Below are positions 33,801-43,800 of a stretch of 64,000 bases of DNA, piece by piece. This DNA is from Bacteroidota bacterium (lineage in GTDB: Bacteria > Bacteroidota > Bacteroidia > Bacteroidales > Dysgonomonadaceae), in assembly GCA_023437305.1 (NCBI GenBank), contig JAEZGN010000004.1, positions 186,001-250,000 of the forward strand, written 5' to 3'. Below the pieces are notes generated by a model. The model was not told the DNA's origin, did not search any database, and saw only the letters and a list, made by a program, of their open reading frames with translations. The position numbers and the translations under genes were made by a program. Position 1 is the first letter of the stretch, and each line of letters starts with the position of its first letter.

Positions 33801-36128
33801 ATGCAATTCAACAAAATTGTCCTCACTTTTTCTTTATACATTTTGTGTGGTATGGTATCCGGACAAGAGAAGACATCCTATGTCAACCCCATGATTGGCA
33901 CTGTAAAAATGGGACATACGTTCCCGGGAGCCTGCGTTCCTCATGGCATTGTACAGTTAAGCCCCGACACGGATACTATACCTCATAGTATAAATGGTGT
34001 ATATCAGAAAGACACATATAAATATTGTGCCGGATACCAGCACGACGACAAAACCATTGTAGGTTTTAGTCATACACACCTCAGTGGGACAGGACATTCC
34101 GACTTAGGAGATATTTTGATCGTTCCCGTAACAGGACCGCTCAAGTTTAATCCCGGCACTGCCGACAAACCCGATTCAGGCTATCGCTCACGCTATTCGC
34201 ATGATACAGAAAAGGCACGTCCCGGATATTATGAAGTTGTACTCGACGACTATAAAGTAAAGGCACAGCTAACAGCAACAGAACGTGTTGGTGTACATAA
34301 ATACACATACCCCGAAGGTGAGGTTCAGAAAATATTATTGGATCTTACACACGGAATCTATAATTATGACGGGAAAGTACTTTGGGCAAGCCTGAGAGTT
34401 GAGAACGACACCCTGATAACAGGCTATCGTATCACTAATGGTTGGGCAAGAGAAAACTATACCTACTTTGCAATCTCTTTATCGAAGCCAATAAAAAAGT
34501 ATGGATATGTAGATAAAGAAAAGCCTAAATACTCGGGATTTTGGAGAAAGTTTGACTTACAGAATAATTTTCCTGAAATAGCCGGACGAAAGATTGTTAC
34601 TCATCTCGAATTCGATAATAATGCATCAGCTCCTCTTGTTATCAAAGTAGCTTTGTCGGCAGTGAGTACGCAAGGAGCCATAAAAAATCTTGAGGCTGAA
34701 ACGAAAGGAAAATCTTTCGACCAGATAGCCGCAGAAGCAACAGCAAAATGGAACAAAGAATTGAACGTAGTAGATATAACAGGAGACATTGATAAGAAAA
34801 CAATGTTCTATACATCATTATATCACACGATGATCAATCCTTCGGTATATATGGATGTGGACGGGCAATATAGAGGTATAGACCATAACATACATCAGGT
34901 TGAAGGCTTTACTAATTATACTATCTTTTCTGTATGGGATACCTTTAGGGCCCTCCACCCATTATTCAACCTCATCAACAGAGAGCGAAGTACCGACATT
35001 GTAAAATCGATGATCGCTCACTACGAACAAAGCGTTCACAAGGCATTACCTGTTTGGTCTCATATGGGTAACGAAAACTGGTGCATGATCGGTTATCACT
35101 CTGTATCGGTTTTAGCAGATGCTTTAGACAAGGGTTTGAACATAGACAAAGACAAGGCATTGGAAGCGATGATAAGCAGTTCTAACCTCGATTACTATGA
35201 TGGTACAGGATATTACAAAAAGCTTGGCTATGTCCCTGTTGACAAAAATGGAAGTGGCTCGTCCATCACCCTTGAATATTCGTACGACGATTGGACAATA
35301 TACAATACCGCTAAAAAGATAGGTAACCAAGCTGTAGCAGATGCTTATCAGAAAAGAGCTTTAAATTACAAAAACGTATTCGATCATCAAATAGGTTTTG
35401 TACGTGCTCGTTTAAGCAACGGTGAGTGGAAAACGCCATATAACCTGCTAAGCACACATGGAGAAGGATTTATAGAAGGTAATTCATGGAACTATTCGTT
35501 CTTTGTTCCACATGATGTAAAAGGGCTTATCAAAGAAATGGGTGGCGACAAACATTTTGTACAACGTCTCGACTCACTTTTTACTATGCACCTACCTGAT
35601 GAGTTTTTCGCAGAAACAGAAGACGTTACCCGCGAAGGGGTTATGGGTAATTATGTACATGGAAATGAGCCAAGCCACCACATAGCATATTTATATGCTT
35701 GGACTTCGCAGCCTTGGAAAACACAGTACTGGGTACGGGAAATTATGAATCGTATGTATCGCAATAGCATCGATGGTCTCTGTGGTAATGATGACTGCGG
35801 ACAGATGTCAGCTTGGTATATATTCTCTGCCATGGGCTTCTACCCTGTTTGTCCGGGTACAAACCAATATATTCTGGGTGCTCCTTATTTTCCTTACATG
35901 AAAGTAAATCTAGGAGATGGACGATACCTGGAAATTAAAGCAGATAAAGTAAGTGATAAAATGCGCTATGTAAAATCGGTAAAGCTAAACGGTAAACCGT
36001 ATACAAAAGCTTATATCAATTATGATGATATCAAAAATGGAGCTGAGCTTACATTCGAAATGTCTTCAACTCCAAACAAAAAAAGGCTGTTCAATGAAGA
36101 CGAAAAGCCATATTCTCTTTCTAAATAA
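33801..36128 (+). CDS. GH92-family alpha-mannosidase (1)
   Basis: 775 residues. Signal peptide (IVLTFSLYILCGMVSG) before QEKTSYVNPMIGT. Family GH92 enzymes are calcium-dependent exo-acting alpha-mannosidases with an inverting mechanism. Hallmarks: FPGACVPHGIVQLSPDTDT, GFSHTHLSGTGHSDLGDI, WDTFRALHPLFN, WSHMGNENWCMIGYHSVSV, GNEPSHHIAYLYAW near residue 621, and the acidic CGNDDCGQMSAWYIFSAMGF near 661. It starts 1 nt after the metallopeptidase stop. Probably periplasmic; no lipobox. Linkage preference (alpha-1,2, 1,3 or other) cannot be read from sequence. Confidence 0.95.
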   Translation: MQFNKIVLTFSLYILCGMVSGQEKTSYVNPMIGTVKMGHTFPGACVPHGIVQLSPDTDTIPHSINGVYQKDTYKYCAGYQHDDKTIVGFSHTHLSGTGHSDLGDILIVPVTGPLKFNPGTADKPDSGYRSRYSHDTEKARPGYYEVVLDDYKVKAQLTATERVGVHKYTYPEGEVQKILLDLTHGIYNYDGKVLWASLRVENDTLITGYRITNGWARENYTYFAISLSKPIKKYGYVDKEKPKYSGFWRKFDLQNNFPEIAGRKIVTHLEFDNNASAPLVIKVALSAVSTQGAIKNLEAETKGKSFDQIAAEATAKWNKELNVVDITGDIDKKTMFYTSLYHTMINPSVYMDVDGQYRGIDHNIHQVEGFTNYTIFSVWDTFRALHPLFNLINRERSTDIVKSMIAHYEQSVHKALPVWSHMGNENWCMIGYHSVSVLADALDKGLNIDKDKALEAMISSSNLDYYDGTGYYKKLGYVPVDKNGSGSSITLEYSYDDWTIYNTAKKIGNQAVADAYQKRALNYKNVFDHQIGFVRARLSNGEWKTPYNLLSTHGEGFIEGNSWNYSFFVPHDVKGLIKEMGGDKHFVQRLDSLFTMHLPDEFFAETEDVTREGVMGNYVHGNEPSHHIAYLYAWTSQPWKTQYWVREIMNRMYRNSIDGLCGNDDCGQMSAWYIFSAMGFYPVCPGTNQYILGAPYFPYMKVNLGDGRYLEIKADKVSDKMRYVKSVKLNGKPYTKAYINYDDIKNGAELTFEMSSTPNKKRLFNEDEKPYSLSK

Positions 36129-36164
36129 CTTGTTACACTAAGATAAGAGTCATCTATTTATTCC

Positions 36165-36216
36165 GTTTGCTAGGTCTGGAGTTTGGGACAATACTTACCT
36201 AAACTCCATAGCAAAC
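36165..36216 (+). other. Stem-loop between the two GH92 genes
   Basis: GTTTGCTA (36165-36172) and TGGAGTTT (36177-36184) pair with AAACTCCATAGCAAAC (36201-36216), giving two 8-bp helices with a 4-nt bulge on the left side. It ends 26 nt before the second GH92 ATG. No T-run follows, so it is more likely an intercistronic mRNA element than a terminator. Confidence 0.55.
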
Positions 36217-36242
36217 AAACTCTCAATTTTATTACAAAGATT

Positions 36243-38591
36243 ATGAATAAACTGTTTCGGGCCGCTGCCATTCTTATTATACATCTCACAGTCTTATCAT
36301 GTAGTCAGAAGACACCAACGGAGGATATATCTATTAATATGACTTTAAATACCTATGTCAACCCTTTTGTTGGGACATCCGGATTTGGTAACGTATACCC
36401 GGGAGCTCAGATTCCCTTTGGAGGGATACAAATAAGTCCCGACACCGATTGTGACTATTACGATGCTGCAGCAGGCTATAAGTATAACCATATGACGATA
36501 ATGGGATTCAGCCTTACACATCTTAGTGGTACAGGAATCCCCGATCTGGGTGACTTCTTATTTATCCCCGGCACAGGCTCAAAAAAATATACTGCGGGCA
36601 CACACGAGAACCCCGACGAAGGATACCGATCACGATACAGCCATGATAAGGAATGGGCATCACCAAACTATTATGCTGTAGACCTGTTAGATTATAATGT
36701 GAAAGCTGAAATGACTTCTGGTATCCGATCCGGAATATTTAAATTCACATTTCCCAAAACAGATAGTGCTTTTGTGATGATAGACATGGATCATGTACAA
36801 TGGTTTAAAACAGCATGGTCTCAATTTAGAATAGAAAATGATTCAACCATCTGCGGATTTAAGCTGGTTAATGGATGGGGACCCGAACGCTATGTTTATT
36901 TTGTAGCACAGTTCTCCAAACCATTCAAACGCTCAGGTATCATGCAAGACGGCAAACCTGTGATCTATGATACAAAACGTTTCCGTAGCGATAAGGTCGC
37001 CTATGGAACTAAGATTATGGGATGGCTTGATTTTGATGCTACGCAAGGAGCTGAGATAGAAGTAAAAGTTGCTATCTCTTCTACTGGCACATCAGGAGCT
37101 TATGCCAATCTGAAAGAACTGGATAATCAGAACTTTGACAGCCTCAGAAAGAAGGGAGAAATACTCTGGGCTAAAGAACTAAACAAGTACAAAGTAAAAG
37201 GAACCAAAGAGCAACTGGAAACATTCTATACCTCTGTATATCATGCCTCGCTACATCCTTTTATATATGAAGATATAGATGGAAAATACAGGGCACACGA
37301 TTCGAATATTCGTAATACCGATAGCAAGTTTACCAACTATACCGTGTTCTCATTATGGGATACATACCGGGCTCAACATCCTCTCTTAAACTTGACGAAC
37401 CCTGACAGAAATGCAAACATGATCAACTCCATGCTGGCTCATTACGACCAGAGTGTAGAGCACATGTTGCCTATCTGGTCTTTCTACGGAAATGAAACAT
37501 GGTGTATGATAGGCTATCATGGGGTGTCGGTTATTGCCGATGCTATAGTAAAAGACATCAAGGGCTTTGACTACGAACGTGCCTATGAAGCAATGAAGAC
37601 AACAGCGATGAACCCTCATTACGATTGTTTACCCGAATATACAGCTATGGGTTGGGTACCTTTCGACAAAGAGCGTGAGTCTGTTTCCAAGACATTAGAA
37701 TATGCCTATGACGATTATTGCGTCGCTATGGCTGCCAAGAAATTAGGAAAAGAGGCAGACTATAAATATTTTCTCAATCGTTCTCTATCTTATCAAAACC
37801 TGATAGATCCGGAAAGCAAGTTTATGAGAGGACGCGACTCTCATGGCAACTGGCGAACACCATTCGATGCGATAGCTTATACAGGCCCGGGATCTGTTCA
37901 TGGCTGGGGAGACATTACCGAAGGTTTTACCTATCAATATACATGGTATGTACCTCAGGACGTACAAGGATATATAAACGAGATGGGCAGTGATGTATTT
38001 GAACAACGTCTCGATTCTATGTTCACAATGGAACTGCCTGATGATATTCCGGGTGCACATGATATTCAAGGTAGAATTGGTGCATACTGGCATGGCAATG
38101 AACCTTGTCATCAGATAATATACCTCTACAACTATATCAAACAACCTTGGAAGGCACAGGAAAAGATACGCTATGTCCTCGATACGTTCTATGGTAATAA
38201 GCCTGATGCCCTAAGCGGGAATGATGATTGCGGGCAAATGTCGGCATGGTATATCTTCAACTGTATGGGGTTCTATCCTACATGTCCGTCTAGCAATATC
38301 TATGCTATAGGTTCTCCGGGACTGGAAGCTGTAGAGCTTACATTGGCAAATGGGAAGAAGATATCCATGACTACCGAGAATTACAGTAAGCAAAACGTCT
38401 ATATACAAGCGATGTTCCTCAATGGAAAAGAATATAACAAGACATATATTACTTACGACGATATAAAGAACGGAGCCGACATCAAGTTTGTATTGGGTAG
38501 CAATCCGAACAAATCATGGGGAACTGCAGACGAATCTGTAGCACCATCGTTATCTAAGCCAAAGGAGACACTTCGCTATATAAAGAATTAG
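36243..38591 (+). CDS. GH92-family alpha-mannosidase (2), lipoprotein
   Basis: 782 residues from ATG 36243, chosen over 36183 because it gives a lipoprotein signal (AAILIIHLTVLSCSQ, Cys19) and because the intercistronic stem-loop would otherwise be coding. GH92 motifs: YVNPFVGTSGFGNVYPGAQI, SLTHLSGTGIPDLGDF, WDTYRAQHPLLNL, YGNETWCMIGYHGVSVIADA, WHGNEPCHQIIYLYNY and LSGNDDCGQMSAWYIFNCMG. It is a paralogue of the preceding enzyme but clearly diverged, so different mannosyl linkages are likely. The lipid anchor suggests a different location from the first enzyme. Last gene of the PUL; a strong terminator follows. Confidence 0.95.
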   Translation: MNKLFRAAAILIIHLTVLSCSQKTPTEDISINMTLNTYVNPFVGTSGFGNVYPGAQIPFGGIQISPDTDCDYYDAAAGYKYNHMTIMGFSLTHLSGTGIPDLGDFLFIPGTGSKKYTAGTHENPDEGYRSRYSHDKEWASPNYYAVDLLDYNVKAEMTSGIRSGIFKFTFPKTDSAFVMIDMDHVQWFKTAWSQFRIENDSTICGFKLVNGWGPERYVYFVAQFSKPFKRSGIMQDGKPVIYDTKRFRSDKVAYGTKIMGWLDFDATQGAEIEVKVAISSTGTSGAYANLKELDNQNFDSLRKKGEILWAKELNKYKVKGTKEQLETFYTSVYHASLHPFIYEDIDGKYRAHDSNIRNTDSKFTNYTVFSLWDTYRAQHPLLNLTNPDRNANMINSMLAHYDQSVEHMLPIWSFYGNETWCMIGYHGVSVIADAIVKDIKGFDYERAYEAMKTTAMNPHYDCLPEYTAMGWVPFDKERESVSKTLEYAYDDYCVAMAAKKLGKEADYKYFLNRSLSYQNLIDPESKFMRGRDSHGNWRTPFDAIAYTGPGSVHGWGDITEGFTYQYTWYVPQDVQGYINEMGSDVFEQRLDSMFTMELPDDIPGAHDIQGRIGAYWHGNEPCHQIIYLYNYIKQPWKAQEKIRYVLDTFYGNKPDALSGNDDCGQMSAWYIFNCMGFYPTCPSSNIYAIGSPGLEAVELTLANGKKISMTTENYSKQNVYIQAMFLNGKEYNKTYITYDDIKNGADIKFVLGSNPNKSWGTADESVAPSLSKPKETLRYIKN

Positions 38592-38627
38592 ACTTGTAAT
38601 GGAGTCTTAGTTTTCACTACATTACTA

Positions 38628-38664
38628 AAGCCTGCCAATTATCTTATCGGCAGGCTTTTTTTTA
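38628..38664 (+). terminator. Terminator of the PUL
   Basis: AAGCCTGCC (38628-38636) pairs with GGCAGGCTT (38649-38657) and is followed by T8. It also faces the converging DUF2179 gene. Confidence 0.9.
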
Positions 38665-38666
38665 TC

Positions 38667-39212
38667 TTACTTCCTTGCAAAGTTTTTCAATGTAAATATC
38701 CCCTCTTTCTTATACCTGATATCTTCAATCAGATAGAAAACCTTCGAATCAAAATCAGAGATTATACCAATAACTTCATTCAATGATTTACGTCCTATGA
38801 CGATCTCCACAATATGAACCTGAGATACAGCTCCTTCTCCTTTTACAAAGGTGGCTCCAATATTCTTGCTGTTCAGCACTTTTATAAGTTCCAATGCTTC
38901 TTTCTTGGTGTATACACGCAGCAGCTGATAGCCAAAAGCAATCCTGTTCTCTACCAAGATACCAACATAATTACCGGCGGCATAACCGGCAGCATAAGCA
39001 ACATAAGCGATCAGGCTATTGGCTTGAGCGAATATCTGAGAAATAATAACAACCCAGATAAACACTTCAAAAAAGCCGACAATCGGCGCTTTATATTTTT
39101 CACCCTTTGATACAAAAATGATACGCAATGTACCCAACGTTACATCGCATATACGCCCAAAGAAAATCATCACCGGCAATAGCCAAGGATAAGTCTCAAA
39201 AATGGTAAACAT
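38667..39212 (-). CDS. DUF2179 (UPF0316) membrane protein
   Basis: 181 residues. Three membrane helices (about 8-28, 40-60 and 66-86; FGRICDVTLGTLRIIFVSKG, then PIVGFFEVFIWVVIISQIF) are followed by a soluble C-terminal DUF2179 domain (about 95-170; LLRVYTKKEALELIKVLNSK, ATFVKGEGAVSQVHIVEIVI). The GEG turn and the alpha/beta layout are those of DUF2179, a PII-like or ACT-like ligand-sensing domain that in related Firmicutes proteins is tied to cyclic-nucleotide signalling (family knowledge, function unproven). Single gene on the minus strand. Confidence 0.88.
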   Translation of the reverse strand: MFTIFETYPWLLPVMIFFGRICDVTLGTLRIIFVSKGEKYKAPIVGFFEVFIWVVIISQIFAQANSLIAYVAYAAGYAAGNYVGILVENRIAFGYQLLRVYTKKEALELIKVLNSKNIGATFVKGEGAVSQVHIVEIVIGRKSLNEVIGIISDFDSKVFYLIEDIRYKKEGIFTLKNFARK

Positions 39213-39341
39213 AATAATCCTTTTTTATTTTTTGAATAAATATAAAGATACAAAATAACACTCCTCACATCTGAAACAATACGAGAAGAAACTATTATAT
39301 ATTAGATATCTTTACCCTTAAATAAGAATAATTAGAGAATG

Positions 39342-40463
39342 TCAAGACAAGTAGTAGCCTTGTGCATTCATTTCGCTGATCAAAAGATAGCGGTAGTTTT
39401 CTTCATCCAGCAGATAGTCCCAACAACCCAGATGATGAAACAGTTCTCCTCCAAATCCGGTCTTGAACTGATAGAGTCCATACATGGGGTGTGAATGGTC
39501 AGGTCCCGGCGAAACGCCAAACATATCATACTCAGTACAACCATATTCCTTCGCTATTTTTATAGCTTCCCACTGAAGGGCATAAGTTGGCATATAGTTT
39601 CTCTTGCTAGAAGATGAAGCCCCATATAGATATGTCCCTCTATGCCCCGACATTACCAGGAATATAGCAGCCAAAGGCTCACCTTCATGTTCTGCCAATA
39701 GGAGTTCGACCCGAGCGGGAGAAGCAGTATCATCTGCTTTTGCAGTCAACACAGAAGTGAAATACTCTATATCATTTATATATAGTCCGTTTCGTAAAGC
39801 GGTCTCTTTATACAGATCGTACCAAATAGATATCTTATCCAACCCTACACGATTGACGCGGATACCTTTTTTCTCAGCCAGACGTATATTGTAACGTGTC
39901 TTGGGTTTCATTTGCATCAAAATCTCATCTTCCGACAGACTCAGATCAAGATATATAGTAGTAGATGGTAAGATATCGGAATTGCTCTTCCGAAGATTCC
40001 ACTCTACTGTACCATAGTTTAATTGGAACTCCTGATATTTTTTTTCGGGAGGCCCAATCCATACACCTTGGTCATCATAGTTGCTCTCGTCGCACCAGTG
40101 CGATTGCCAGTTGAGATCGTAGCGGATAGCTATACAGCACTTAGGTAGATAAGAACGTATTATTTCTGACAACTCTTCCAAAAATCGCCCTTGAAATTCT
40201 TCAGATGGCTCTATCTCAGGACCATAAGGCACATAAGCCATGCTATATTCAGAGTTTAAAGGTTTTTGTAATACCAGTACATCAGCATTGGTATATGAGT
40301 GTCCTCCTACATTTGTGTATATATCTCTATTCTTTACCTTAAAGTCAAAAGCTTTGGTTCCCAATCCCTGATGACTCTTCACCTCAGACCAAAAGGCTGT
40401 TTGTTGTACAATCGGTGTATCGTTTATGTCTCTTATTTCTTTTTCAAATACTTCAATTACCAT
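39342..40463 (-). CDS. FemAB-like aminoacyltransferase / GNAT-fold protein
   Basis: 373 residues built of two tandem GNAT folds as in the FemABX family, which add amino acids from aminoacyl-tRNA to peptidoglycan precursors in Gram-positives. Motifs: PIVQQTAFWSEVKSHQG, a TTIYLDLSLSEDEILMQMKP stretch followed by KTRYNIRLAEKKGI (FemX pattern), and SGHRGTYLYGASSS, then YALQWEAIKIAKEYGCTEYD and FGVSPGPDHSHPMYGLYQFK. No coiled-coil tRNA arm is obvious. In Bacteroidales the acceptor is unknown; peptidoglycan or another surface polymer is plausible. Single gene with two possible -7 boxes and an AAAAGTGACA repeat upstream. Confidence 0.87.
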   Translation of the reverse strand: MVIEVFEKEIRDINDTPIVQQTAFWSEVKSHQGLGTKAFDFKVKNRDIYTNVGGHSYTNADVLVLQKPLNSEYSMAYVPYGPEIEPSEEFQGRFLEELSEIIRSYLPKCCIAIRYDLNWQSHWCDESNYDDQGVWIGPPEKKYQEFQLNYGTVEWNLRKSNSDILPSTTIYLDLSLSEDEILMQMKPKTRYNIRLAEKKGIRVNRVGLDKISIWYDLYKETALRNGLYINDIEYFTSVLTAKADDTASPARVELLLAEHEGEPLAAIFLVMSGHRGTYLYGASSSSKRNYMPTYALQWEAIKIAKEYGCTEYDMFGVSPGPDHSHPMYGLYQFKTGFGGELFHHLGCWDYLLDEENYRYLLISEMNAQGYYLS

Positions 40464-40484
40464 GATTTTTCACAAAAATAGTTG

Positions 40485-40492
40485 CAAAGATA
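40485..40492 (-). promoter_or_regulatory. -7 promoter box of the FemAB-like gene
   Basis: TATCTTTG on the minus strand, 21 nt upstream of the ATG. A second match, TATTTTTG, lies at 40473-40480. Confidence 0.5.
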
Positions 40493-40582
40493 CGCATAAT
40501 AAAAATGCAAAACCAACCAAGCTACAAAAGGCAACAAATACAATAACACTCATTAAGCTAATTTAGAGTCGATTAACACCTA

Positions 40583-40680
40583 AAAAGTGACAAAAGTGAC
40601 ACTTTTAGCAGTTTTTCACCTGTCACTTTCCCCTCTCCTCTTTCAGACCTAAAATCCTTTATATAAGATAATTTGAAAAA
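40583..40680. repeat. Dispersed intergenic repeat with AAAAGTGACA units, copy 2
   Basis: Two direct AAAAGTGACA units (40583-40592 and 40592-40601), the palindrome AAAAGTGACACTTTT, then an inverted TGTCACTTT at 40621-40629 that can pair with AAAGTGACA. ATATAAGATAATTT at about 40661-40674 matches ATATAAGACAATTT of copy 3 at nearly the same distance. It lies 120 nt upstream of the FemAB-like gene. Confidence 0.75.
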
Positions 40681-40693
40681 AAATTAAATACAA

Positions 40694-40843
40694 AAGAGAC
40701 TGCCGGAGTAATGTTTTTCATCATCTCTCTGTCATGTTGAACGAAGTGAAACATCTCGTTTCTGAATGGTCGAGATTCTTCATTTCATTCAGAATGACAA
40801 AGAGGATTAGCAATTGAGAAAAACATCACTCCGACAGCCTCTT
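40694..40843 (-). terminator. Long terminator hairpin of the HEAT-DUF1080 gene
   Basis: Arms 40818-40843 and 40694-40719 are 26 nt each. In the minus-strand RNA every position pairs, three of them as G-U; on the plus strand those three would be A-C mismatches. So the structure works only in the transcript of the upstream gene (40865-44290). After the second arm the minus strand reads TTTGTATTT. A separate 34-nt-arm palindrome fills the loop. Confidence 0.75.
40725..40804. repeat. Palindromic intergenic repeat (TGTCATGTTGAACGAAGTGA type) inside a terminator loop
   Basis: Left arm 40725-40758 and right arm 40771-40804 are inverted copies with several differences (TGTCATGTTGAACGAAGTGA against TGTCATTCTGAATGAAATGA), separated by 12 nt. 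A degenerate relative lies at 2429-2550. Such elements occur widely between genes in Bacteroidetes (family knowledge). Confidence 0.7.
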
Positions 40844-40864
40844 ACTTTGAAGCTATCAAAAAAC

Positions 40865-43800
40865 TTATTTCAGTTCTTTAATCCTTATATTTCTAAACTT
40901 AACCGGCGAACCATGCCCCAAGAAGCCTATATGCCCTTTCGGATTGAACAAACCGGGATGCTGATGCCCGTCTGCTGTTCCGTTCTTGGTTGCTTCCTTG
41001 ATATCTCCATCGAGAATAACCTCTCCGTTGAGCGTTACCTTTATATGATTACCATTTGCGATTATCTCCTCTTCGTTCCATTCGCCCATTGGTTTGAATT
41101 TAGCGCGTTTTGCCCCTATTATGCCATACACCGAGCCGTGCACTTGCAATGGTGTGATATCTTTATAAACAGGATTATCATGATCTAAGATCTGGATTTC
41201 CATACCATCATACGCTGCATCTACACCCATCGGTGTACGGATACCTACCCCGTTGTTAGCAGCAGGAGTAAGCTGAAACTCGAAACGGTATATAAAGTTC
41301 GCAAACTCATCTTTTGTATAAAGATTTCCGCCATGACCACCTTTCGGGTCGAGAGCTATACAGCCATCCTGCAACTGGTAATCGGTTGTATTTCCTGTCC
41401 ATTGGTGCATATTTGTACCATCAAACAAAATCTTGAATCCTTCCTTTTTCTCGTCTGCCGATAGCTCAAAAGGTCTGGCCCTTTCCAATTCTTTGACATA
41501 TATATTACGATAATATACTTTACTGCCATGAGCTTGCAGTTCTATCTGCTCGATAGGCGAAATTGGCTGGCTGCGATCCCAGTAATTTTCAAGAATCACA
41601 TTATCTACTACCAATACTCCATTCAATTTTACAGTAACACGATCTCCTACCATTTTAATATAAAACGTGTTCCATTCACCTAACTTGTTATCGGCCAAAG
41701 TCAATGGGTTTCTCGGATTTTTCTCGTTGTTATACAACCCTCCCGATCCTACTTGAGCTCCTACATTTACACGTGACACATCCCATATCTGCACTTGAGG
41801 AACTCCCCGCAAATAAATTCCGGCGTCTGCCTCAGGCCCCGCAGGATCGAGGTTCCAGTCAACATACATTTCAAAGTCGCCATACTGCTTCACAGTGCAA
41901 AGGTTATCTCCTCCTTTTCCGTCGAAGACAAGGATTCCATTTTCAGCTTTCCAATGTTCTGCTGCTACCTTATCGGCTGCTTGTTGCTTTTTAGCCAGCA
42001 CAGCCGGTTTCATTTTTGCACGGGCTATCGGATTATCTACGATGCCCTTCCATCCATCTAAGTCTTTCCCGTTGAAAATAGAAACAAAGCCTTCCTCTTT
42101 CGGCATTTCATTCAGATGCTTGCGGATAGCCTGTTTTTGGTAATCAGCATCAGCATTGCTCAATACATCTATCACCTTATTCAACAGTTCTTCTACGGTC
42201 TTGCCTGTATAATTTTTATTGCCTAAAGCTATTTTCATCACCGCATTTGCTGCAGCCTGTTGCAAAGGCTTACTGTCAAGATACTGTCCGGCACATAGCA
42301 AAGCCAGATAAGAACCTGTATTACCCAACTGAGACAAAATGCTATTCTTTTGTGCATCAGTACGTGCTATCTCCAAAGCATTGGTAAGAAGCAAACGTCT
42401 GTTTTCTCCTGTAAGCTTAGGATTAGCCACTAATTGGATATATCGGTTAATTGCCCTGTCGAAATACAGGATATCCGCTCTGTTTTTGCAAATAGCAAGC
42501 AACTCAGCCGCAGCACCGATATCTTTCCAATCTGATAATGCCTGAAAAGCAGCATCCTTTGCCACTCCACTTTCTTTGTTGAAACGATCTACAATAAAGC
42601 TCAATGCCTTTTCATCACCCGTCTTTGATAACACAGGATAATATAAATACTGTTTATCGTTACCCACCTGCCCCATACGAGCCATGATGACATCATATTG
42701 TTTTTCTTTTGGATATGATTGGAGAGCACTTGCAATCGCCTGCTGAACAAAAGGAATATTTTCTGAAGAAGCCGCCTCTAGAAGAGCATACAACTGGTTT
42801 AGGTTTTCAGCCGAAACCACATCTTTGAGAGCTGTATATGCAGCAGTCTGCACATCCGGCGATGTCGAATTTATCTGTTCGAGCACTGTAGCTATATTGG
42901 CCGAAGATTTGCGCTCAGCCAACAATTGCAATCCGGCAACTTTCCCCGCCGCGTTTGCTCCTGCTATTACAGGAACAACGGCAGAAGCAATATCTCCATT
43001 TGTAGCAGATAACGCGTCTTTGGCTATTGCTACCGTTTTAGGATCGGCATCGTTCAATAAATAAGCAAGAGCAGCTATCGCCTTCTGGTCTGCGGTCTTA
43101 GCCAGTATATTTGCTGCTGATTTTTTCATATCAGGACTACCTGCTGTTAAAAATCCAATTGCAGGTTCTATGATCAAAGGCTTTATTTGGTTTCGCTTAG
43201 TCTGCGATTCGCATTCTTGCCCGAGCCAGTTAAAAATATCCAACTGTGCATCAGATTTTGCTTTTTTCAATGATTTAATCAGCTCCGCATACATTTTACT
43301 ATCTGCATAATCAGAAGCGTATGTCAACGCAGCATATCTGTAATTACGATTATCGTCTTTCAGTGCACTTTGCAGTTGCTGTAAGGCATTTGCAGGATTC
43401 GCCTCCATCAGTATTTGCAGTGCTGCTGTACGGGTCTGTGTTTGTCCTGCTTTTTCGGCTTTTTTCATCAGGTCTGCAGCTGCTTTTTCTGCCTCTTTTT
43501 TATCTCCCTGATTCAGTACACGTTTGATGAGGGCAATATAGGCTTCGTTAGCACCACTTTTACCCATCGTATAATTATCTTTCTCGGCTGCTAGGACTAA
43601 ATCCTGTAAAGAAGCCTTTGATCCAAGCTGGCTTAATGCATACAATACAGTTTTCTTTTTGTTAGTATCATTGGTATCTAACAAGCGCCTGAGTGGATTT
43701 TCTGCATCGGTTACTTTCAGTTTAGCTAATGCCAAAATAATACTTTCCGAAGACTTATCGTCGGCAGAAGCACTTAAAGCATTCAACAACGCTTTTTGCG

